Shown here: piece by piece, positions 49,368-52,695 of the stretch
Layout of the letters: the number at the start of each line of letters is the position of its first letter
Numbering within the stretch: position 1 is the stretch's first letter
DNA from: Bradyrhizobium oropedii
Lineage (GTDB): Bacteria; Pseudomonadota; Alphaproteobacteria; Rhizobiales; Xanthobacteraceae
DNA: 52,695 nt
Reading direction: 5' to 3'
Assembly (NCBI RefSeq): GCF_020889685.1
Contig: NZ_JACMYO010000042.1
Span: 1-52,695, forward strand
Translations under genes and position numbers: made by a program
The notes under the pieces: generated by a model
Told to the model about the DNA's origin: nothing
The model's database searches: none
What the model saw: the letters and a program-made list of their open reading frames with translations, nothing else

Positions 49368-50228
49368 GTGGAAAAGATCGCTTACGTCAACGGCTCGTTC
49401 GTGCCGCATTCCGAGGCCAAGGTCTCGGTGTTCGACCGCGGTTTCCTGTTCGCCGACGGCATCTACGAGGTGGCGGCGGTGCTCGAGGGCAAGCTGATCG
49501 ACAACGCCTCGCACCTGGCCCGGCTGAAGCGTTCGGTCGGCGAGATCGAGCTGGCGCTGCCGGAGACGCTCGAGCGGATCGAGGAGATCCAGAAGGAACT
49601 GGTCAAGCGCAATGACCTCGTCAACGGCATGGTCTATCTCGAGGTCACCCGCGGCGCCGACAAGGGGCGCGACTTCGCCTTCCCGAAGGCCGACGTCAAG
49701 CCGACGCTGGTGATGTTCACCTCGGAAAAGGACATCATCAACGCGCCGTCGGCCAAGACCGGAATCAACGTCATCACGGTGCCCGACATCCGCTGGGAGC
49801 GGCGCGACATCAAGAGCGTGGCGCTGCTGGCGCAAGTGCTGGCCAAGCAGGCAGCCGCCGCGGCCGGCGCCGGCGAAGCCTGGATGATCGAGGACGGCAA
49901 GGTCACCGAGGGTGGCTCGTCCTCGTCTTTCATCGTCACCCAGGACGATGTCATCGTGACCCGGCAGAACGGCAACGAGATCCTGCCCGGCTGTACCCGC
50001 AAGGCGGTGGTCAAGCTTGCCGAGGAGCGCCAGCTTCGCATCGAGGAGCGTTCCTTCACGGTCGAGGAAGCGCTCGCCGCCAAGGAAGCCTTCATCACCA
50101 GCGCCTCGGTGTTCGTGCAGGGCGTGGTCGCGATCGACGGCAAGAAGGTCGGCAACGGCAAGGTCGGTCCGATGACCGATCGCCTGCGCGAGATCTATGT
50201 CGAGTTCGCGAGGGCGACGGCGGTTTAA
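49368..50228 (+). CDS. D-amino-acid aminotransferase (class IV)
   Basis: A 286-residue fold-type IV PLP enzyme: KIAYVNGSFVPHSEAKVSVF, then DRGFLFADGIYEVAAVLEGK, YLEVTRGADKGRDFAFP, and RRDIKSVALLAQVLAKQAA with the PLP lysine. DGKVTEGGSSSSFIVTQDD is the phosphate/cofactor loop. The pattern fits bacterial D-alanine aminotransferase, which supplies D-glutamate/D-alanine for peptidoglycan or uses D-amino acids; branched-chain IlvE is less likely by length and motifs. GTG 49368 is the start, seven bases after GCAGGAG. Confidence 0.92.
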   Translation: MEKIAYVNGSFVPHSEAKVSVFDRGFLFADGIYEVAAVLEGKLIDNASHLARLKRSVGEIELALPETLERIEEIQKELVKRNDLVNGMVYLEVTRGADKGRDFAFPKADVKPTLVMFTSEKDIINAPSAKTGINVITVPDIRWERRDIKSVALLAQVLAKQAAAAAGAGEAWMIEDGKVTEGGSSSSFIVTQDDVIVTRQNGNEILPGCTRKAVVKLAEERQLRIEERSFTVEEALAAKEAFITSASVFVQGVVAIDGKKVGNGKVGPMTDRLREIYVEFARATAV

Positions 50229-50255
50229 TTCGGCCGGAACGCCGCCCCTTCACCG

Positions 50256-50362
50256 CCACCCTGAGGTGGCCGCTTCTTCAGCGGCCCTCGAAGGGCGACG
50301 GCCCGACTGTGGCCGTGCATCCTTCGAGGCTCGCCGAAGAGGCTCGCACCTCAGGATGACGG
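50256..50362. repeat. Intergenic repeat, family C (copy 3)
   Basis: GCCACCCTGAGGTGGCCG at the left and GCACCTCAGGATGACGG at the right, with CCTCGAAGGGCGACGGCC / GGCCGTGCATCCTTCGAGG inside. It lies between two convergent genes. Confidence 0.88.
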
Positions 50363-50382
50363 AGAACGGTTGCGGTCTTTCC

Positions 50383-50841
50383 TCACGCGGCCACCTTCAC
50401 CTTCACCGGGTGCACCGCGCGGAAGCCGATCGCGATCCGGTTCCAGGCGTTGATGGCGCCGATCAGCGTGGTTAGGTTGACCAGCTCGCTGTCGGTGAAT
50501 TGCGCACGCACCGCCTCATAGTCGGCGTCGGGCGCATGCGTCTCTGAAACCAGCGTCAACGCTTCGGTCCAGGCCAGCGCCGCGCGCTCGCGCTCGGAGT
50601 AGAGCGGCGACTCGCGCCAGGCGTTGAGCAGATAGAGCCGCTGCTCGGTCTCGCCATGCTTGCGGGCGTCCTCGGTGTGCATGTTGATGCAGTAGGCGCA
50701 GCCGTTGATCTGCGAGGCGCGGGTCTTGACCAGTTCGATCAGCGATTGCTCGAGGCCGCTCGCGGTGATCTGGCTTTCGACCGCGACCAGCGCTTTGATC
50801 GTCTCGGGTGCGGCCTGGTAGAAGTTCATCCGGGGTTTCAT
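50383..50841 (-). CDS. AhpD-like alkylhydroperoxidase / carboxymuconolactone decarboxylase family
   Basis: A 152-residue AhpD-like protein with the redox active site INGCAYCINMHTEDARKHG (C-x2-C and H), the Cys pair and histidine of the peroxidase relay. RRLYLL-type helices and SERERAALAWTEALTLV follow as in the YnjA/AhpD group. It removes peroxides using a thiol partner in the cytosol. ATG 50841 is 25 bases downstream of the exporter stop on the same strand, so the two are probably co-transcribed. Confidence 0.92.
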   Translation of the reverse strand: MKPRMNFYQAAPETIKALVAVESQITASGLEQSLIELVKTRASQINGCAYCINMHTEDARKHGETEQRLYLLNAWRESPLYSERERAALAWTEALTLVSETHAPDADYEAVRAQFTDSELVNLTTLIGAINAWNRIAIGFRAVHPVKVKVAA

Positions 50842-50866
50842 GGTCGTTCTCCTTGGTTGAGGGTTT

Positions 50867-52477
50867 CTAGTGCGCACCGCCGCCGCCAGCGAGCTGGCCC
50901 GGCTTCTTCAGCAACATTGTCGCCACCAGTGCGACAATCAGTGCTACGCCGAGCAGGTAGAAGGTGTCGCTGAAGGCGAGGATGTAGGCCTGCTTCTGCA
51001 CGACATTGCCGACCGCCGCGATCGCACGGTGGGCGGCCGCTGCCTGGTCGGCAACGCCGTGGTTCAGGAAATACTGGGTCAGTCCTTCAATCCGCGTCCG
51101 GGTTGCCTGTTCCAGCATGGAGACCGACTGCATCAGCACGTTGGAGTGATACTGCTCGCGCTTGGTCAGCAGTGTCTGCAGCGCGGCAATACCGATTGCA
51201 CCGCCGAGGTTGCGCATCATGTTGAACAGGGCCGACGCCGATCCGGCATTCTCCGCCTCAATTCCAGCCGTCGCGACCGCCGACAGCGGAGCGAATGCGA
51301 GGGCCTGACCGACGGCACGGACGACGTTGGGCCAGAGCAGCTGATCGGCCGCATAGTCGTTGGTCATGTAGATGTTCATGAAGTTGGAGGCGGCGAACAG
51401 CGCAAATCCGACACCGATGACAATGCGGGCGTCGAAGCGCTGCATCAGCCGCGGCACCAGCGGGATCAGCACGAGCTGTGGCAGGCCGGTCCACGCCAGC
51501 ACCATGCCGATCTGCTCGGCGTTGTAGCCCTGGATGCGCGCCAGATACTGCGGCAGGATGAACACCGAGCCGTACAGCGCGATGCCGAGCAGGAAATTGG
51601 CCAACATGCCGAAGCCGAAATTGCGGCGGGCGAGCAGGCGCAGATTGAGCAGCGGCTTCTCCACGGTGAATTCGACGATCAGGAACGCGACCAGCGAGAC
51701 CGCTGCGATGACAGACAGGCGGACGATGAAGGGTGAGCCGAACCAGTCGTCCTTGTTGCCTTCCTCCAGTACGGTCTGCAGCGCGGCGAGGCCGATCGTC
51801 ATCGTGATGATGCCGAGCCAGTCGCCCTGGCCGATCAGCGACAGCTTCATCGGGCTCGGATCGAGCGAGGCGTACAGCATCGCGATCATCACGGCGCCAG
51901 GCACCAGGTTGACATAGAAGATGTACTGCCAGCCCCAGTTCTCGGTCAGGTATCCGCCGATGGTCGGACCGATCGCCGGTGCGAACGTCGCCGACAGCGC
52001 GAACAGCGCGAGCCCGATCGGCTGCTTGGCCTTCGGCAACAGCGTGATGATCAGCGTGAACGCCATCGGGATCAGTACGCCGCCGGTGAAGCCCTGGATG
52101 GCGCGCAGCACAATCATCTGCGGCAGGTCCTGTGCCAGCGCGCATGCCGCCGAGAACACCAGGAACAGGAACGCGTTGGTGAGCAGATAGAGGCGCACCG
52201 AGAACACCCGCGCGAGCCAGCCGGAGAGCGGGATCACCACGATCTCGGCGATCAGATACGAGGTCGAAATCCAGCCGCCGTCATCGATGCCCGCGCCGAT
52301 GCCGCCCTGAATGTCGGCAAGCGAGGCGTTGACGATCTGGATGTTGAGCACCGCCATGAACGCCCCGAGCGTGGCACCGATCACCGCGATCCAGGTCTTG
52401 GTCGGGATCGCGGGCGCGGCGGGTGCTGCGGGCGACGGGAGGGCGGCGGCGTTGGCTGTGGGCTGGAGTGCGGTCAT
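50867..52477 (-). CDS. DHA2-family MFS drug exporter (EmrB-like, 14 helices)
   Basis: A 536-residue major facilitator of the DHA2 group. PTKTWIAVIGATLGAFMAVL and NIQIVNASLADIQGGIGAGI give the helix 1 motif (D/N-x-x-I-V-N-V/A-A-L-x-x-I). ISTSYLIAEIVVIPLSGWLA matches motif A/helix 2, and GFTGGVLIPMAFTLI is motif C of antiporters. The length indicates 14 helices. EmrB exporters usually work with a periplasmic EmrA adaptor, which is not in the window. AGGA lies upstream of ATG 52477. An AhpD-like gene follows. Confidence 0.92.
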   Translation of the reverse strand: MTALQPTANAAALPSPAAPAAPAIPTKTWIAVIGATLGAFMAVLNIQIVNASLADIQGGIGAGIDDGGWISTSYLIAEIVVIPLSGWLARVFSVRLYLLTNAFLFLVFSAACALAQDLPQMIVLRAIQGFTGGVLIPMAFTLIITLLPKAKQPIGLALFALSATFAPAIGPTIGGYLTENWGWQYIFYVNLVPGAVMIAMLYASLDPSPMKLSLIGQGDWLGIITMTIGLAALQTVLEEGNKDDWFGSPFIVRLSVIAAVSLVAFLIVEFTVEKPLLNLRLLARRNFGFGMLANFLLGIALYGSVFILPQYLARIQGYNAEQIGMVLAWTGLPQLVLIPLVPRLMQRFDARIVIGVGFALFAASNFMNIYMTNDYAADQLLWPNVVRAVGQALAFAPLSAVATAGIEAENAGSASALFNMMRNLGGAIGIAALQTLLTKREQYHSNVLMQSVSMLEQATRTRIEGLTQYFLNHGVADQAAAAHRAIAAVGNVVQKQAYILAFSDTFYLLGVALIVALVATMLLKKPGQLAGGGGAH

Positions 52478-52695
52478 CGGGGGCGTCCTTGCTGTCCACC
52501 CAAGATGTATTAGGCGGCCCGTTTCGATAATCCGGGAAAGACTGGAAGGATTGTCCGGCCGACGTTGATAATCGGAATGCCTAGCCGCTCCGGCGCCTTG
52601 TAGCGGCGGCTAGCAGCTTGGTGTTGCGCCAGGTCCGCGCCCTGTTGATGGGTGAGGTGAGCACGCCTCGTCGGCTTCCTCCCCCCTTGCGGGCC
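52478..52695. other. Right-end intergenic region
   Basis: About 218 bases with no gene; it must contain the leftward exporter promoter. The last 20 bases (near 52676) look like the start of a family B-type element (CCCCCTTGCGGG) cut off by the window edge. Confidence 0.4.

Noticed and set aside
2924..50362. Repeats considered as a possible CRISPR array
   Set aside because: Copies are palindromic, of several families, kilobases apart, with no regular spacers and no cas genes.
52676..52695. Truncated family B repeat at the window edge
   Set aside because: Only about 20 bases are present; the match is suggestive but too short to annotate separately.

Overview
The window looks like a chromosomal segment of a Bradyrhizobium-type alphaproteobacterium (order Hyphomicrobiales). 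This is an inference. It rests on the high GC content, the dense packing of Rhizobiales-like genes (GlxA and IclR regulators, an MHS symporter, a polar amino-acid ABC operon, DUF2478, YiaAB) and five families of short palindromic repeats scattered between genes. I see no rRNA, tRNA, CRISPR array, phage gene, transposase or replication origin, so this is ordinary accessory/metabolic chromosome.

Layout. 1-5.8 kb: an Rnk-type elongation regulator, a split chromate transporter with a divergent LysR regulator, a frameshifted carboxymuconolactone decarboxylase homologue, and two DJ-1/PfpI proteins (GlxA-type regulator, isonitrile-hydratase-like enzyme) facing away from each other. 5.8-12.3 kb: a secreted protein, two tandem amidohydrolase-2 enzymes, a Rieske ferredoxin, a glutathione S-transferase and a 691-residue flavin/iron-sulfur fusion reductase. 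12.3-14.4 kb: a small secreted protein with a strong upstream dyad, then a TetR regulator divergent from an enoyl reductase/quinone reductase with a clear operator between them. 14.5-18.8 kb: a two-component system divergent from three genes encoding two four-repeat COG4705 membrane proteins and a secreted helical protein, with paired 11-bp-period boxes between. 18.9-20.6 kb: both subunits of the molybdenum storage protein, the alpha subunit carrying a frameshift. 20.6-25.2 kb: a secreted Ig-like protein, cupin, fatty acid desaturase, cold-shock protein, and a TetR regulator with three identical-core operators in front of pspA and yiaA.

25.4-30.7 kb: five genes in a row, each overlapping the next by the same four bases, encoding a GNAT-like protein, an E1/ThiF-like enzyme, a polytopic membrane protein, a YghO-like acyltransferase and a nitroreductase-fold protein. 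I consider this the best candidate for an undescribed system. 30.8-38.8 kb: a zinc-ribbon protein, a truncated DUF2478 gene, SDR, aldehyde dehydrogenase, a ModE-like regulator divergent from an Old Yellow Enzyme, a GFA-family protein and a ThDP-dependent decarboxylase. 38.9-52.5 kb: an LLM monooxygenase, an M20 peptidase (3' frameshift), an MHS symporter, an IclR regulator, a coupled SCP2-like/hydrolase pair, a complete amino-acid ABC transporter, a D-amino-acid aminotransferase, an AhpD-like protein and an EmrB-type exporter.

Three genes (near 3478, 19823 and 41881) each need one extra base to restore the family reading frame. In each case that base would duplicate a neighbour, so they may be sequencing errors rather than true pseudogenes. 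All functional calls come from reading motifs and remembered family sequences; no database search was run.
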